From assembly GCA_902520485.1 (NCBI GenBank), contig CABYNZ010000004.1, positions 1-63,230 of the forward strand: DNA of 63,230 nucleotides. The letters run 5' to 3'. Each line of letters starts with the position of its first letter. Within the stretch, counting starts at the first letter, position 1. Below, piece after piece: positions 34,162 through 44,551 of the stretch. The DNA comes from an uncultured Prochlorococcus sp. Lineage in GTDB: Bacteria > Cyanobacteriota > Cyanobacteriia > PCC-6307 > Cyanobiaceae. The notes below the pieces were generated by a model, which saw nothing but the letters and a program-made list of their open reading frames with translations, ran no database searches and was not told the origin of the DNA. The position numbers were made by a program, and so were the translations under genes.

Positions 34162-35567
34162 TCAGTATGAAAACTACCTTCCCTATCAATTCTTTCATAT
34201 GTATGAGAGCCAAAACAGTCTCTCATTGCCTGCACAAGATTCTGAGGAAGTCTATTAGTTCTATAACTATTCAAATAATCTAAAGTACTGGATAAACATG
34301 GGACTGGTATACCTGCCTTTGTGGAAAGAGAAACTACCTTAGCTAAGTTATCTAATCTTGTCGCAATTTCATTATTAAACCAATCATCAAAAATTAAATT
34401 TTTTAGATCAGGATCTTTGTTATAAGCATCTTGAATTTTACTTAATAATTTTGATCTAATTATGCAACCACCTTTCCATATTTGAGCAATTGACGGCATA
34501 TTCAAACCATAGTTATATACTGAAGATGCTTCTCTTAAAATATCCATACCTTGGGCATAGCTAGCAATTGTGGCAAGGACTACAGCATCAAATAAAGGTT
34601 TCATTCCATCTGATACATTTCCTAAATCAAAATCCTCTATCTCTTTAGATGGAATAGTTTTTTCAATCTCACTACGTTGCTCTTTTAAAGAACTCATTAC
34701 TCTTGCATTTAGAGATGCATAAATAGTTGGGACTGATACCCCCAGTTCTAGAGCACTCACAACGGTCCATAAACCTGTACCTTTCTGGCCAGCTTTATCT
34801 AATATTTTTTCCACGACATCATCTCCAGTTATGTCATCTTTTGTATTTAGACAAATCTCTGTTATCTCAACAAGATAAGAAGCTAATTCATCAGTATTAT
34901 TCCAAATACCAAATACCTCTGACATCTGCTCTCCATTCATACCTTTGACTCTCTTCATAAGGTCATAAGCTTCTGCAAGTATTTGTTCAATTCCATATTC
35001 AATTCCGTTATGAACAGTTTTTACAAAATGACCTGAGCCGCCTGGGCCAACATATGCAACACATGGTCCGTCTTCAACTTTGGCAGCCATTTTTGTTAGT
35101 AAGCTCTCTATTGCATCATATGAAGCCTTAGTACCACCGGGCATCATGCTTGGACCCTCTAGAGCTCCTTTGGCGCCCCCAGAGACTCCCATTCCGATGT
35201 ATCCAAAACTTTTACTTTCAAGAGTATTCACCCTTCTTTCTGTATCTTTAAATTGAGAGTTACCGCCATCTATTAATAAATCTCCTTCCTCGAGATATCC
35301 AGAAATATTATCAATGACAGCATCTGTTGCTGGCCCAGCTTTAACCATCATAAGAATTCTTCTAGGTCTCTCTAACTTATTTACAAATTCCTGAAGAGTT
35401 TCAGCTCCTTCTATATTCTTCCCAAGTCCTCGACCCTGTAAGAATTCTTCAGTTTTTGAGTAAGTTCTATTAAAAACTACACTAGAAAATCCATTTCTCT
35501 CTGCGTTAAGAACTAAATTTTCGCCCATAACACCAAGACCTACTAAACCAAAATGTGCCTTGGACAT
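34149..35567 (-). CDS. gnd: 6-phosphogluconate dehydrogenase, decarboxylating
   Basis: A 472-residue NADP-dependent enzyme producing ribulose-5-phosphate and CO2. Rossmann motif GLGVMGENL (about 10-18), VKAGPATDAVID, GMGVSGGAKGALEGPSMMPGG (about 128-148, substrate loop), VGPGGSGHFVKTVHNGIEYG with catalytic Lys (about 175-194) and the C-terminal tail RTNRLPQNLVQAMRDCFGSHTYER are standard. It provides NADPH in the dark. It is upstream of pgl and downstream of glgC, a carbon-use cluster. Confidence 0.97.
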   Translation of the reverse strand: MSKAHFGLVGLGVMGENLVLNAERNGFSSVVFNRTYSKTEEFLQGRGLGKNIEGAETLQEFVNKLERPRRILMMVKAGPATDAVIDNISGYLEEGDLLIDGGNSQFKDTERRVNTLESKSFGYIGMGVSGGAKGALEGPSMMPGGTKASYDAIESLLTKMAAKVEDGPCVAYVGPGGSGHFVKTVHNGIEYGIEQILAEAYDLMKRVKGMNGEQMSEVFGIWNNTDELASYLVEITEICLNTKDDITGDDVVEKILDKAGQKGTGLWTVVSALELGVSVPTIYASLNARVMSSLKEQRSEIEKTIPSKEIEDFDLGNVSDGMKPLFDAVVLATIASYAQGMDILREASSVYNYGLNMPSIAQIWKGGCIIRSKLLSKIQDAYNKDPDLKNLIFDDWFNNEIATRLDNLAKVVSLSTKAGIPVPCLSSTLDYLNSYRTNRLPQNLVQAMRDCFGSHTYERIDREGSFHTEWMK

Positions 35568-35662
35568 AAAAAATTAAAAAACTCAATAAATATAGTGTGC
35601 ATGCAACTAAACAAAATTGCTCAAAAAAAATACTTATGTCAGCGAAAAATGATCGAAAAAAT

Positions 35663-36958
35663 TTAAATAACAGTTCCTTTTGCAATAGTTGCATTTTTAA
35701 CAACTACAACAATTCCATTTCTTATGTAGAAGCCTAATTCTGGCTTATCTGCTTCTTCTACTCGATCTTTATTAATTATCACAACATTATCCCCAATCCT
35801 TGTATTCTTATCGAGAATTGCTCTTTTTACAGTAGTTCCTTCACCTACTCCAAGAGGTGTTCCGCCTCCTTTTCTTAATTCAATCCTCTCTTCAGGCGAT
35901 TCAAAGAAATCTGCCCCCATAACAAGAGTATCCTCAAGAACCGAATCACTTTCAATCCTGCTTCTTACCCCTAAAACACAATGTAAAATACTGCATGACT
36001 TCAAGATTGTACCTTCACAGACTATTGAATCAGTAATTTGAGCATCTACAAGTTTAGAAGGGGGGAGAAATCTTGGTCTTGTATAAATTGGAAATTTTTC
36101 ATCATAAAAACTAAATGGAGGTTTTGGTTGCTCAGTCAATGCAAGGTTGGACTCAAAGAATGCCCCAATGGTTCCAATATCTTCCCAATAATCATCGAAT
36201 ACATAACTTTTAAGAGTATCGCCTCTTTTGAGGGCTTCTGGAATTATGTCCTTACCAAAATCCGTATAATTAGGAAATTTATTTAAAAGATCGAAAAGGG
36301 TATTTCTACTAAAAACATAAATACCCATAGAGGCTAGATAAGGTTTTTCGGCAGCTGACTCTTTACTTAATCCAAATTTTGAAGTATCTACTGCCATTGC
36401 CTTCAACTTCTCTCCAGTTGGCTTTTCACTAAATTCTTTTATATTCCCAAGATCGTCAGTTCTCATGAGGCCAAAACCTTCTGCTTGAGCTTCATCAACA
36501 GGCAAAGCTGCAACAGTTAAATCAGCACCATTATCTCTATGATGTTGAACAAATAAACTGTAGTCCATTCTGTACAGTTGATCACCTGACAATATTAAAT
36601 ATTCATCAACATCCCATTCTTGAAATAACCATTGGTATTTTCTTACAGCATCAGCAGTACCTTCAAACCACTTTGGACTATCAGGAGTCTGTTGGGCGGC
36701 TAAAACTTCAACAAAACCTTGGCCAAAGGGACCATTTAAATTATAGGTTCTTCCTATATGTCGATTAAGAGATGCACTATTGAACTGTGTCAATACGTAC
36801 ATTTTTTCAATACCTGAATTAATGCAATTACTAATAGGAATATCTATTAAACGATACTTACCCGCCAATGGAACAGCAGGTTTAGCCCTCATTTTTGTTA
36901 AAGGGTAAAGTCTAGAACCTTTTCCTCCTCCGAGGATTATTGCCAAGACGCGCTTCAT
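35663..36958 (-). CDS. glgC: Glucose-1-phosphate adenylyltransferase
   Basis: A 431-residue ADP-glucose pyrophosphorylase that commits carbon to glycogen. [28 protein letters not shown] (nucleotide site, about 8-35; here only the motif pattern is cited), [10 protein letters not shown] (about 123-132), FGLMRTD and the C-terminal beta helix with allosteric Arg/Lys are present. It is activated by 3-phosphoglycerate in cyanobacteria. It sits upstream of gnd with a 95-bp gap and downstream of hemA. Confidence 0.96.
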   Translation of the reverse strand: MKRVLAIILGGGKGSRLYPLTKMRAKPAVPLAGKYRLIDIPISNCINSGIEKMYVLTQFNSASLNRHIGRTYNLNGPFGQGFVEVLAAQQTPDSPKWFEGTADAVRKYQWLFQEWDVDEYLILSGDQLYRMDYSLFVQHHRDNGADLTVAALPVDEAQAEGFGLMRTDDLGNIKEFSEKPTGEKLKAMAVDTSKFGLSKESAAEKPYLASMGIYVFSRNTLFDLLNKFPNYTDFGKDIIPEALKRGDTLKSYVFDDYWEDIGTIGAFFESNLALTEQPKPPFSFYDEKFPIYTRPRFLPPSKLVDAQITDSIVCEGTILKSCSILHCVLGVRSRIESDSVLEDTLVMGADFFESPEERIELRKGGGTPLGVGEGTTVKRAILDKNTRIGDNVVIINKDRVEEADKPELGFYIRNGIVVVVKNATIAKGTVI

Positions 36959-37088
36959 TCAATCTAATAGAGGTAGATATACAACTATTTAAAGTAACTG
37001 ATTATGGGCGTATTTAGAAATACAAATGGCCAGTTTACAAAGGTATTCCGATAAATCACTAGAAAAACTTAATATAAATTGAGGAAAA

Positions 37089-38399
37089 TTAGTTATTTTT
37101 ATCGTCTTCTACCAAAGAAAATAATTTTTCAACGATTTTCAAAGATGCTTGTCTTTCTTCTCTTGATTGAGGACTTCTCAACTTGGTAACAGGGGTGTGA
37201 AGTATTTTATTGATAATTCCTTTAGTCAGAGCTTCCACAACTTTCCTTTCTCGAGCCGAAAAATCTGGTCCCATCCTGCTAAGTGCTTTTTGCAATTCCT
37301 CTTTTCTAATCAACTCCAAATCTGATCTAAGTTTATTAATTACAGGAACCGCCTCTAAACTTGCCCACCATTCTAGAAAAATGATCCTTTCTTCTTCTAC
37401 TAAAGATTCAGCTTCCTTTGCTATTTTCTGTCTAAATTCTTGATTTCTTGAAACGACCTCTTGTAAATCATCCACGTCGAATGATTTTACAAATTCATGT
37501 TGTTTGACATCATTGGATATATTTCTTGGCACACCAATATCAATAAACTTAAGTTTATTACTCAAATTTAATTTTTCAATTTTAGCAAGATCAATTATTG
37601 GCTCTTCAGAAGCTGTACTTGTGAAAACTAGAGAAGATCTTGATATGTTTTCATCTAATTCGTTTAACCCTCTACAAATAATCTCCAAGTCGGGGAAGTC
37701 CATAGCAAGATTAAATGCTCTATCAATATTTCTATTTATAAGAATAAGTTTATGACACCCTTTTGATTTTAAATGAGTTACTAAAAGCCTACTCATTCGT
37801 CCAGCGCCAACCACAAGTACGTTCTCTGATTCCAAACTTACAAGAGTATCAAAACCTTTTTCTTGTCCAATTTTTAATTGGGCAAGTTCTACCGCTGCTG
37901 AACTTATTGATACCGCCCCCTTTCCTAAATTTGTTTCGGACCTTACTTTTTTACCTGTACTAACTGATTGAGATAATAATCTATTAAGAATTGGTCCAGT
38001 AGATTGATTCTCTTGACCTAATCTCATCATTTTTTTTACCTGCGAAAGGATTTGTCCTTCCCCTAAAACGAGGCTATCGAGTCCTGCAGAGACTTTCATC
38101 AAATGCAAAACTGCTTCTTCCTGTCTAAAGCAAAAAAGATGTGGATTTAAATCTTCAAAAATAATTCCAGAATATTCTGATATAAATTCTTTAATAGATG
38201 AGATTCCAGTATTTTTATCCTTTACTAGCGCATAGATTTCAAGCCTATTACAAGTACTTAAAATTGAAACCTCTAATACATCAGAAAAAGCTTTTAATGC
38301 TCTCAATGATTCTGTTATGGATTGGTCAGGAATACTTAACTTCTCACGCACTTCAACAGGTGCCGTGCGATGACTCAGTCCGACGACAACAATATGCAT
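37089..38399 (-). CDS. hemA: Glutamyl-tRNA reductase
   Basis: A 436-residue enzyme that starts tetrapyrrole synthesis, serving both chlorophyll and heme. GLSHRTAPVEVREKLS (N-terminus), ILSTCNRLEIYA with nucleophile Cys (about 47-58), VSAGLDSLVLGEGQILSQVK (about 98-117) and an NADPH site VVGAGRMSRLL (about 196-206) are conserved. The C-terminal dimerisation helix is present. It requires charged tRNA-Glu. It is preceded by glpX on the same strand (18-bp gap), so the two may share a transcript and be light- and redox-regulated together. Confidence 0.97.
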   Translation of the reverse strand: MHIVVVGLSHRTAPVEVREKLSIPDQSITESLRALKAFSDVLEVSILSTCNRLEIYALVKDKNTGISSIKEFISEYSGIIFEDLNPHLFCFRQEEAVLHLMKVSAGLDSLVLGEGQILSQVKKMMRLGQENQSTGPILNRLLSQSVSTGKKVRSETNLGKGAVSISSAAVELAQLKIGQEKGFDTLVSLESENVLVVGAGRMSRLLVTHLKSKGCHKLILINRNIDRAFNLAMDFPDLEIICRGLNELDENISRSSLVFTSTASEEPIIDLAKIEKLNLSNKLKFIDIGVPRNISNDVKQHEFVKSFDVDDLQEVVSRNQEFRQKIAKEAESLVEEERIIFLEWWASLEAVPVINKLRSDLELIRKEELQKALSRMGPDFSARERKVVEALTKGIINKILHTPVTKLRSPQSREERQASLKIVEKLFSLVEDDKNN

Positions 38400-38417
38400 A
38401 AAACCAAAAGTGAATAT

Positions 38418-39419
38418 TTAAAGGCTGATACTTTTAGCACCATCTTTTATGTGGACTGTATTTGTGAACCTTGCAGTACTATCTAATGTGCTAATAACTA
38501 GACTGCTCGTTCTAACACAATCCCTTTCAAATTTAACTCCGTCAAATAATAATCCATCAGTTATTCCACTTCCAGCGAAAACAACATTTTCTCCCGATGC
38601 TAATTCGTTAGCTTCATAGATTTTATCTATATCTGTTATGCCCATTTCATTAAGACGTTTTATATTTCCTTCTTTTGTGTAATCAGCCCATTCAGATGTT
38701 TGAGCGATTGCTGGATCATAAACTAGTTGTCCTTGAAAGTGACCGCCTAAAGCTCTCATTGCAGCAGCTGAAATAACACCCTCTGGAGCTGCACCTATAC
38801 CCATCAAGCAATGAGTTCCAGTTCCTGCAAAACCACATGCAATCGCAGCTTGAACATCACCATCAGAAATTGGTTGTACTTTTGCCCCACATCCTCGAAT
38901 TTCTTTAATTAAATCTTTATGCCTAGCTCTATCCATTACAACAACAGTAAGCTCATCAATAGAAAGGTTTAAGCAATCACTTAGTATCTTCAAGTTTTCA
39001 GTAGCCGAATTTCTAATATCTACTTTACCTTTAGCCGCAGGTGGCGCTGCTAATTTGTTCATGTAAAAATCAGGAGCATTGAAAAGACCACCCGTATCAG
39101 AGGCAGCCAAAACTGCCATAGAACCTCTTTGATTATTCGCACAAAGATTAGTTCCTTCACAAGGATCTACTGCGAAGTCAACTCCTGGTCCACTTCCACT
39201 ACCAACCTCTTCACCTATATAAAGCATAGGTGCTTCATCTCTTTCACCTTCCCCAATAACAATTTTTCCTTTCATTTCAATTTTGCCCATTCGCAATCTC
39301 ATTGCTTCGACAGCTGCAGCATCAGCTTCATCTTTTTGACCAAGTCCTGTTAGTTTTGCTGAGGCAATAGCTGCTTGCTCGACAACTTCGAGAATTTCTT
39401 GAATTAAAGTTTGATTCAC
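38418..39419 (-). CDS. glpX: Fructose-1,6-/sedoheptulose-1,7-bisphosphatase, class II
   Basis: A 333-residue GlpX-type phosphatase, the dual F/SBPase of cyanobacteria in the Calvin cycle. [15 protein letters not shown] (metal site, about 57-71), [24 protein letters not shown] (DPxEGT metal/substrate site, about 85-108), [10 protein letters not shown] (about 161-170) and [20 protein letters not shown] (about 206-225) are characteristic. It is redox- and AMP-sensitive in related organisms. It is divergent from rpe across a spacer with a perfect 11-bp-arm inverted repeat. Confidence 0.95.
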   Translation of the reverse strand: MNQTLIQEILEVVEQAAIASAKLTGLGQKDEADAAAVEAMRLRMGKIEMKGKIVIGEGERDEAPMLYIGEEVGSGSGPGVDFAVDPCEGTNLCANNQRGSMAVLAASDTGGLFNAPDFYMNKLAAPPAAKGKVDIRNSATENLKILSDCLNLSIDELTVVVMDRARHKDLIKEIRGCGAKVQPISDGDVQAAIACGFAGTGTHCLMGIGAAPEGVISAAAMRALGGHFQGQLVYDPAIAQTSEWADYTKEGNIKRLNEMGITDIDKIYEANELASGENVVFAGSGITDGLLFDGVKFERDCVRTSSLVISTLDSTARFTNTVHIKDGAKSISL

Positions 39420-39459
39420 AATTAAATTTTGAGGATTTTCTAAAAGGTTTTGAGTATGA

Positions 39460-39487
39460 TCTCATAAAAAATGTCATTTTTATGAGA
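39460..39487. promoter_or_regulatory. Perfect inverted repeat in the glpX-rpe divergent spacer
   Basis: TCTCATAAAAA (39460-39470) and TTTTTATGAGA (39477-39487) are perfectly complementary over 11 bp with a 6-bp spacer (ATGTCA). The site lies 41 bp upstream of glpX and 119 bp upstream of rpe. Its symmetry suits a dimeric regulator of both Calvin-cycle genes. A hairpin in a transcript is the alternative. No known cyanobacterial consensus is claimed. Confidence 0.45.
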
Positions 39488-39606
39488 ATTATTATGCTAT
39501 TAAGCTTTTTTTTAACTCTTTACAGCTGTTACTTTATCAGGCCGTGACTTGAAATTAGGAATAAACAACTAAATATAGTATCTTTATTAAGTATTTTAAA
39601 AATTAA

Positions 39607-40365
39607 ATGACTGAGTCAATTCAAACAAATTTAGCTGGTGTTAATAGACCAATTCAAATAATTCCTTCAGTCTTACCAGCAGATTGGGCAAATATGGGGG
39701 CATGCGTGAAAGAGCTAGAGGAAGCTGGAGTAGATAGAATTCAATTTGATGTAATGGATGGGAATTTTGTCCCAAATCTTACATTCGGTCCTGAAATGAT
39801 TGCTGCATGCAGGAAATATTGCAATGTCCCTTTTGAAACACAATTAATGGTGAGCCAATACAACTGTGAAACCATGCTTGATTCTTATGTAAAAGCTACA
39901 AAAGGTGCGAATGATGAACCTGGAGTAGTAATAGCTCATGCCGAAGCAAATATTCATTTGCATAGAGTTCTCGGAAGAATAAGAGATCTAGGAGGATCTC
40001 CTTCTGTTGCTTTAAACCCTCATACTCCTTTTGAAATGATTAAAAACATTATGGATATGGTTGATCATGTTTTGGTTATGACAGTTAATCCAGGCTTTGG
40101 AGGACAAGCTTATATACCAACAATGCTTAATAAAATCAGAGAGATAAGAAACTTTATTATCGAAAAAAACTTAGATGTAGACATTGAAGTAGATGGGGGG
40201 ATAAAAGCAAATTGGACTATTTCACAATGTGCCGATGCTGGTGCTAATTGTTTTATTGCAGGTAGTGGAATGTTTGCTTACCCAACATTAAAAGAGGGAT
40301 GCGATGACTTGAGAAAAGTTGCGCAAGAAGCACAAAAAGGGAACGTTCTTTCAGAACCTAAATAA
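39607..40365 (+). CDS. rpe: Ribulose-phosphate 3-epimerase
   Basis: A 252-residue TIM barrel interconverting ribulose-5-phosphate and xylulose-5-phosphate in the Calvin cycle and pentose phosphate pathway. IIPSVLPADWANMG (N-terminal Ser and strand), DRIQFDVMDGNFVPNLTFG with catalytic Asp and metal His/Asp (about 43-61), MTVNPGFGGQAYIP (about 157-170) and EVDGGIKANW (second catalytic Asp, about 196-205) are all present. An N-terminal extension of about 15 residues precedes the usual start. It is convergent with ccsA (21 bp). Confidence 0.96.
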   Translation: MTESIQTNLAGVNRPIQIIPSVLPADWANMGACVKELEEAGVDRIQFDVMDGNFVPNLTFGPEMIAACRKYCNVPFETQLMVSQYNCETMLDSYVKATKGANDEPGVVIAHAEANIHLHRVLGRIRDLGGSPSVALNPHTPFEMIKNIMDMVDHVLVMTVNPGFGGQAYIPTMLNKIREIRNFIIEKNLDVDIEVDGGIKANWTISQCADAGANCFIAGSGMFAYPTLKEGCDDLRKVAQEAQKGNVLSEPK

Positions 40366-40398
40366 ATATTCTGGGTAATTAACTAATCACCCAAATAT
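40366..40398. terminator. Hairpin between convergent rpe and ccsA
   Basis: ATATT-C-TGGGT (40366-40376) pairs with ACCCA-AATAT (40389-40398) to form a 10-bp stem with a single C bulge and a 12-nt loop. It spans the 21-bp gap between the two convergent stops. There is no T-run after the stem on either strand, so it is only a weak terminator candidate. Confidence 0.35.
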
Positions 40399-41316
40399 CC
40401 AGCCATAACTATGTAATCCTATTCCTAAGAAATTAACTCCCAAGTAACAGACTAAAACAACTAAAAAACCTATAGATGCTAACAAAGCTGGTCTGCGTCC
40501 TTGCCAACCCTTGCTTATTCTCATATGCAGATAAGCGGCATAAAACAACCATGAGATAAATGCCCATGTTTCTTTTGGATCCCAACTCCACCATGTACCC
40601 CAGGCCTCATTAGCCCAGATCGCCCCTGAAATCAAACCAAGAGTTAAAAGAACAAAACCTATCAATATAGAACGATAACTTAAGGTATCTAATTCTTCTG
40701 AATGAGAAAATTCAATAGGTTCAATTAAATCATTTAAAGGATAGTTATTAGAATTTTTAAACCCTCCAATACCTGTAGAACTACTTCTGATTTGAAGAGG
40801 CTTATTTTTATTAATGAATAAAACAGATACTGAGAGCAAAGAACCTATTATTAATGCTGCATAACTAAGCATTACGACACTAACATGCATTACTAACCAA
40901 CTAGATCTTAAAGCTGGAACCAAGTTGGATGATAATTTCAAATCTTCAGGCAACGCGAAACAAGCAAAAGCCACAGTCATTAACTCAATAGGTATTGCAA
41001 TTGAGGGAATTATTGGAGATTGATATTCCCTCTCAATAAATAATTGGCCTAATGTGATACCCCAAGTAAGGAAATAAAGAGATTCATACAAATTACTAAT
41101 AGGAAAGTGTCCAGAAATAGACCACCTAAAAAGTAATTGCAATGCTATTAATAAGTTCACTATAATCGTCAGGAATCTCACAGTAAACGAAGACTTTTTT
41201 TTGAAAACCGCACCTAAAGATAATGGTAAATTAACCAATAAAAAATAGAAAACAAAAAGGCCTAAGACGGAAACCGGATCATATATTAAATTTTTAAAAA
41301 GATTATCTAATATCAT
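40387..41316 (-). CDS. ccsA: Cytochrome c biogenesis protein CcsA (system II heme handling)
   Basis: A 309-residue polytopic membrane protein with about eight hydrophobic helices. The tryptophan-rich heme loop WGTWWSWDPKETWAF (about 243-257) is diagnostic of CcsA/CcmC/CcmF. Conserved His residues flank it (near 143 VMHVSVVMLSY and 267 LHMRISKGW). With CcsB it delivers heme to apocytochrome c (cytochrome f, c6, c550) on the lumenal side. CcsB is not in this window. Cytochrome maturation links it with the iron and tetrapyrrole genes around. Confidence 0.94.
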   Translation of the reverse strand: MILDNLFKNLIYDPVSVLGLFVFYFLLVNLPLSLGAVFKKKSSFTVRFLTIIVNLLIALQLLFRWSISGHFPISNLYESLYFLTWGITLGQLFIEREYQSPIIPSIAIPIELMTVAFACFALPEDLKLSSNLVPALRSSWLVMHVSVVMLSYAALIIGSLLSVSVLFINKNKPLQIRSSSTGIGGFKNSNNYPLNDLIEPIEFSHSEELDTLSYRSILIGFVLLTLGLISGAIWANEAWGTWWSWDPKETWAFISWLFYAAYLHMRISKGWQGRRPALLASIGFLVVLVCYLGVNFLGIGLHSYGWIFG

Positions 41317-41428
41317 TCAAGAGATTTATCCGATTAAATATTTTATGACAAACAAATAATAATTTAAATCAATCCTATATGAGCAAATCTTTAATAATAA
41401 ATTTTTAATTTATTTTTGCAAAAGAAAT

Positions 41429-42163
41429 TCAAAGTTTGAAATTATCTCCTAAATAATACTTCTTGACTATTGGATTACCAGCTAATTCACTTGATGATCC
41501 GTTAGCTAAAATTTGTCCTTCACTTAATACATATGATTTGTCAGTAATCAAAAGGGTTTCCCTTACATTATGGTCTGTAATAAGAATCCCTACTCCGTCT
41601 CTACTTAATTTAAGAATTAGTTTCTTTAAATCATTAACAGCTAAAGGATCGATTCCTGCAAAGGGTTCGTCTAATAACAAATATTTAGGTCCTTTTCTTG
41701 CTACAGTCAGAGCTCTGGCTATTTCACACCTCCTCCTCTCTCCTCCTGAGAGTTGATAACCATAATTATCTACAAAATTATTCAAATTAAATGCATTAAT
41801 TAGTTGTTCTCTTCTATTTCTAATTGCGGCTTTACTATGAGATGAATTTTGCAAAGCCAAGTCTAAATTATCCTTAACAGTGAGATCTCTAAAAATGCTA
41901 GCTTCCTGAGTCAAATAACCCAACCCAAGTCTTGATCTAATTGGGAGAGGAAGGTTGGTTATATTTTTACCATTCATTAAAATTTCACCTTTATCAGGTT
42001 TTATATTCCCAACTGCTAGATTGAAAGTGGTAGTTTTTCCTGCGCCATTAGGTCCCATCAAACCTACAACTTCCCCTGGATTTACACTTATTGATACATC
42101 GTTAACAATTAATCTTCCTTTAATTGAAAGAGATACATTATTAATTTTTAGGTTCATTTTCAT
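41429..42163 (-). CDS. lptB: Lipopolysaccharide export ABC ATPase (LptB)
   Basis: A 244-residue ATPase with Walker A GPNGAGKTT (about 37-45), signature LSGGERRRCEIARAL (about 138-152), Walker B YLLLDEPFAGID and switch His in ITDHNVRET. The 'LPLPIRSRLGLGYLTQEASIFRDLTV' region between Walker A and signature is typical of LptB rather than LivF. It drives export of LPS from the inner membrane with LptFG. With lpxD in the same window it supports an LPS-containing outer membrane. The N-terminus MKMN may start at either Met. Confidence 0.9.
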   Translation of the reverse strand: MKMNLKINNVSLSIKGRLIVNDVSISVNPGEVVGLMGPNGAGKTTTFNLAVGNIKPDKGEILMNGKNITNLPLPIRSRLGLGYLTQEASIFRDLTVKDNLDLALQNSSHSKAAIRNRREQLINAFNLNNFVDNYGYQLSGGERRRCEIARALTVARKGPKYLLLDEPFAGIDPLAVNDLKKLILKLSRDGVGILITDHNVRETLLITDKSYVLSEGQILANGSSSELAGNPIVKKYYLGDNFKL

Positions 42164-42246
42164 TGAGATCGATTAGTTTTCTTTATAAAAAAAATGAAAT
42201 AGAAATAATAATTTTATTGAACATAAAGATATATACAACATATTGA

Positions 42247-42615
42247 TTAAAGAGGTTTCAAAAAAGGCTTATCGTTCTCATTTAATAGCTCTTTATGTTG
42301 TAATTTCTTCAATAAATCTTCCAAACATAGGCAGAAGGATTCAAGATCAATCCCTAAATTAATCTTGGTTCTCGTTTTTATTCTACCTAAACCTTCTCCA
42401 AGCAAAATAGTAGCTCCATTTAAATTACCTTTACTTAAGTGAAACTGAGAAACAGATACTTGTAAAATTCCTTGGATAACTTGTCTTTCGTCACCATCTA
42501 CGGAATTCCATATTTCTTCAAAAGCATCATGAGCCTCGTACCATTCATGATTGTTAAAAAGATTTAAAGCTGAAAAAAGGGAATCTTGAAAACTTTTTGT
42601 ACTCTTTTCGTTCAT
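42247..42615 (-). CDS. DUF309 protein
   Basis: A 122-residue all-helical protein. ALNLFNNHEWYEAHDAFEEIWNSVDGDERQVIQGILQVSVSQFHLSKGN (about 16-64) carries the DUF309 signature HEWYEAHDxLExxW with conserved His and Glu. This tight helical bundle is common in cyanobacteria and plastids; a metal-binding or hydrolytic role has been suggested but is not established. It lies 11 bp downstream of typA on the same strand. Confidence 0.85.
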   Translation of the reverse strand: MNEKSTKSFQDSLFSALNLFNNHEWYEAHDAFEEIWNSVDGDERQVIQGILQVSVSQFHLSKGNLNGATILLGEGLGRIKTRTKINLGIDLESFCLCLEDLLKKLQHKELLNENDKPFLKPL

Positions 42616-42626
42616 GAAATTAATTA

Positions 42627-44423
42627 TTAATTTTTTTTCTTCTTATTTATTTTTCTCATTCTTATTGAATCCGGTGTTACCTCTAGCATTTCATCTGGAC
42701 CAATATATTCGAGTGCTCTTTCAAGAGTAATATCCACAGGTGACTGCAAAGTATCAAGTTCTTCTGCCCCTGCAGATCTCATATTAGTCAACTGCTTAGT
42801 TTTACATATATTCAACTCAAGATCTTGAGGACGATTATTCTCACCAATTATCATTCCTTTATAAACTTTAACTCCAGGTTTAATGAAATATACTCCCCTA
42901 TCTTCAGCATTCTTTAAAGCATAAAATGAGGCTACACCTTCCTCAAAAGCTATAAGAACTCCATTCCTTCTGGTTTCAAAGTCTCCTGTTTTAGGTTTAT
43001 ATTCATAAAACGAATGGCTCATGATACCTTCACCTCTGGTTATCCTTACAAACTCCCCACGAAATCCAATTAATCCTCTTGATGGTACTAGAAATTCTAA
43101 TTGCGTTCTACCATCTGAACTTGTCTGCATGTTTTTCATCTCTGCCTTTCTAGATCCAAGTTTTTCGATGCAAGAACCAACAGATACTTCAGGTACATCT
43201 AAAACCAAAGTCTCTATAGGCTCACATTCAACATTATCAATTTCTCTGAAAATTACTTGAGGTTGTGAGATTTGAAACTCAAAACCCTCTCTTCTCATAG
43301 TTTCAATCAATATCCCTAGATGTAATTCTCCTCTTCCTGAAACTGAGAACCTGTCAGGAGAATCAGTTTCTTCTACTCTCAGGGCAACATTTGTTAAAAG
43401 TTCCCTCTCCAATCTATTTTTTAATTGTCTACTAGTAACAAATTTCCCTTCCTTACCCGCGAATGGTGAATCATTGACAACAAAAGTCATATTTAAGGTA
43501 GGTTCATCAACTTTGATTAATGGAAGAGGATGAGGAGAATCGGGGCATGCTATGGTCTCACCAATATTGACGTCATCGAAACCAGAAACAGCAACAATAT
43601 CACCTGCAAATGCTTCATTTATATCAATTCTTTGTAATCCTTCAAATCCTAAAAGCTTACTAACCTTACCTTTAATAGTTTTTCCGTTTTCTTTAATTAA
43701 ACTAGCCTGTTGTCCATTTTTTATAGTCCCATTGTGGATCTTCCCAATTACTATTCTGCCTAAGAAATCAGAATAGTCCAAAGTAGTTATTTGTAGCTGA
43801 AGAGGCTTATTAGAATCACCTACTGGAGGAGGAACGTGTCTAATAATAGCTTCAAAAAGAGGCATCATATTGTCACTATTAGATTCCATCTCTTCTTTTG
43901 CGAAACCAGATAAACCACTCCCAAAAAGATAAGGGAAATCACATTGATCATCATCAGCACCTAACTCCAAAAACAAATCAAGGACCTTATCAATTGCTAT
44001 TTCTGGTACTACTCGTGGTCTATCAATTTTATTAACAAAGACTATAGGCCTAAGTCCTTTTTCTAATGCTTTTTTTAAAACAAATCTTGTTTGAGGCATA
44101 GGTCCCTCATTTGCATCAACAATAAGAAGACAACCATCAACCATTCCCAAAACCCTTTCAACTTCTCCTCCAAAATCAGCATGTCCAGGTGTATCTATGA
44201 TATTAATTCTGGTATCTTTGTAGTTAACTGCAGTATTTTTTGAGAGAATTGTTATCCCCCTTTCTCTTTCAAGATCATTTGAATCCATTACACATGTAGG
44301 AATAACTTCATTGTCTCTAAATATTCCTGATTGAGATAACAATGCATCTACAAGAGTTGTCTTCCCATGATCTACGTGAGCAATAATTGCAACATTTCTA
44401 ATTTCTTTTATCGAAGATGACAT
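42627..44423 (-). CDS. typA: Translational GTPase TypA/BipA
   Basis: A 598-residue ribosome-binding GTPase. G1 [15 protein letters not shown] (about 15-29), G2 RGITI, G3 [12 protein letters not shown] (about 77-88), G4 NKID (about 131) and the EF-G-like domains III, V and the TypA-specific C-terminal domain (from about residue 480) are present. [21 protein letters not shown] is characteristic of TypA rather than LepA. It aids 50S assembly and stress adaptation. Length is normal. Confidence 0.96.
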   Translation of the reverse strand: MSSSIKEIRNVAIIAHVDHGKTTLVDALLSQSGIFRDNEVIPTCVMDSNDLERERGITILSKNTAVNYKDTRINIIDTPGHADFGGEVERVLGMVDGCLLIVDANEGPMPQTRFVLKKALEKGLRPIVFVNKIDRPRVVPEIAIDKVLDLFLELGADDDQCDFPYLFGSGLSGFAKEEMESNSDNMMPLFEAIIRHVPPPVGDSNKPLQLQITTLDYSDFLGRIVIGKIHNGTIKNGQQASLIKENGKTIKGKVSKLLGFEGLQRIDINEAFAGDIVAVSGFDDVNIGETIACPDSPHPLPLIKVDEPTLNMTFVVNDSPFAGKEGKFVTSRQLKNRLERELLTNVALRVEETDSPDRFSVSGRGELHLGILIETMRREGFEFQISQPQVIFREIDNVECEPIETLVLDVPEVSVGSCIEKLGSRKAEMKNMQTSSDGRTQLEFLVPSRGLIGFRGEFVRITRGEGIMSHSFYEYKPKTGDFETRRNGVLIAFEEGVASFYALKNAEDRGVYFIKPGVKVYKGMIIGENNRPQDLELNICKTKQLTNMRSAGAEELDTLQSPVDITLERALEYIGPDEMLEVTPDSIRMRKINKKKKN

Positions 44424-44551
44424 TTATAGAATTTATATAAATATTAGATTGACTTTATTAAGGCTAACTCAAAGTATGCTGATTATGAGAATTTTCTCTT
44501 TAAGACTTTGAAAAATATAATTTATTGAATAATTAAATTAATCAATTAGAT

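Noticed and set aside
35506..35703. Minus-strand 65-codon frame spanning the gnd start
   Set aside because: It overlaps gnd and glgC in another frame and has no family features; it is a shadow frame.
39482..39547. 21-codon frame MRIIMLLSFFLTLYSCYFIRP in the glpX-rpe spacer
   Set aside because: It looks like a short lipoprotein signal peptide but has no mature part, and its start lies inside the inverted repeat. Chance hydrophobic frames are common in T-rich DNA.
44475..44500. GATTATGAGAATTTTC Fur-like sequence between typA and the VanY-type gene
   Set aside because: Only one half resembles the consensus, and it lies at the 3' end of the VanY-type gene, with no iron-related gene there apart from distance to typA.
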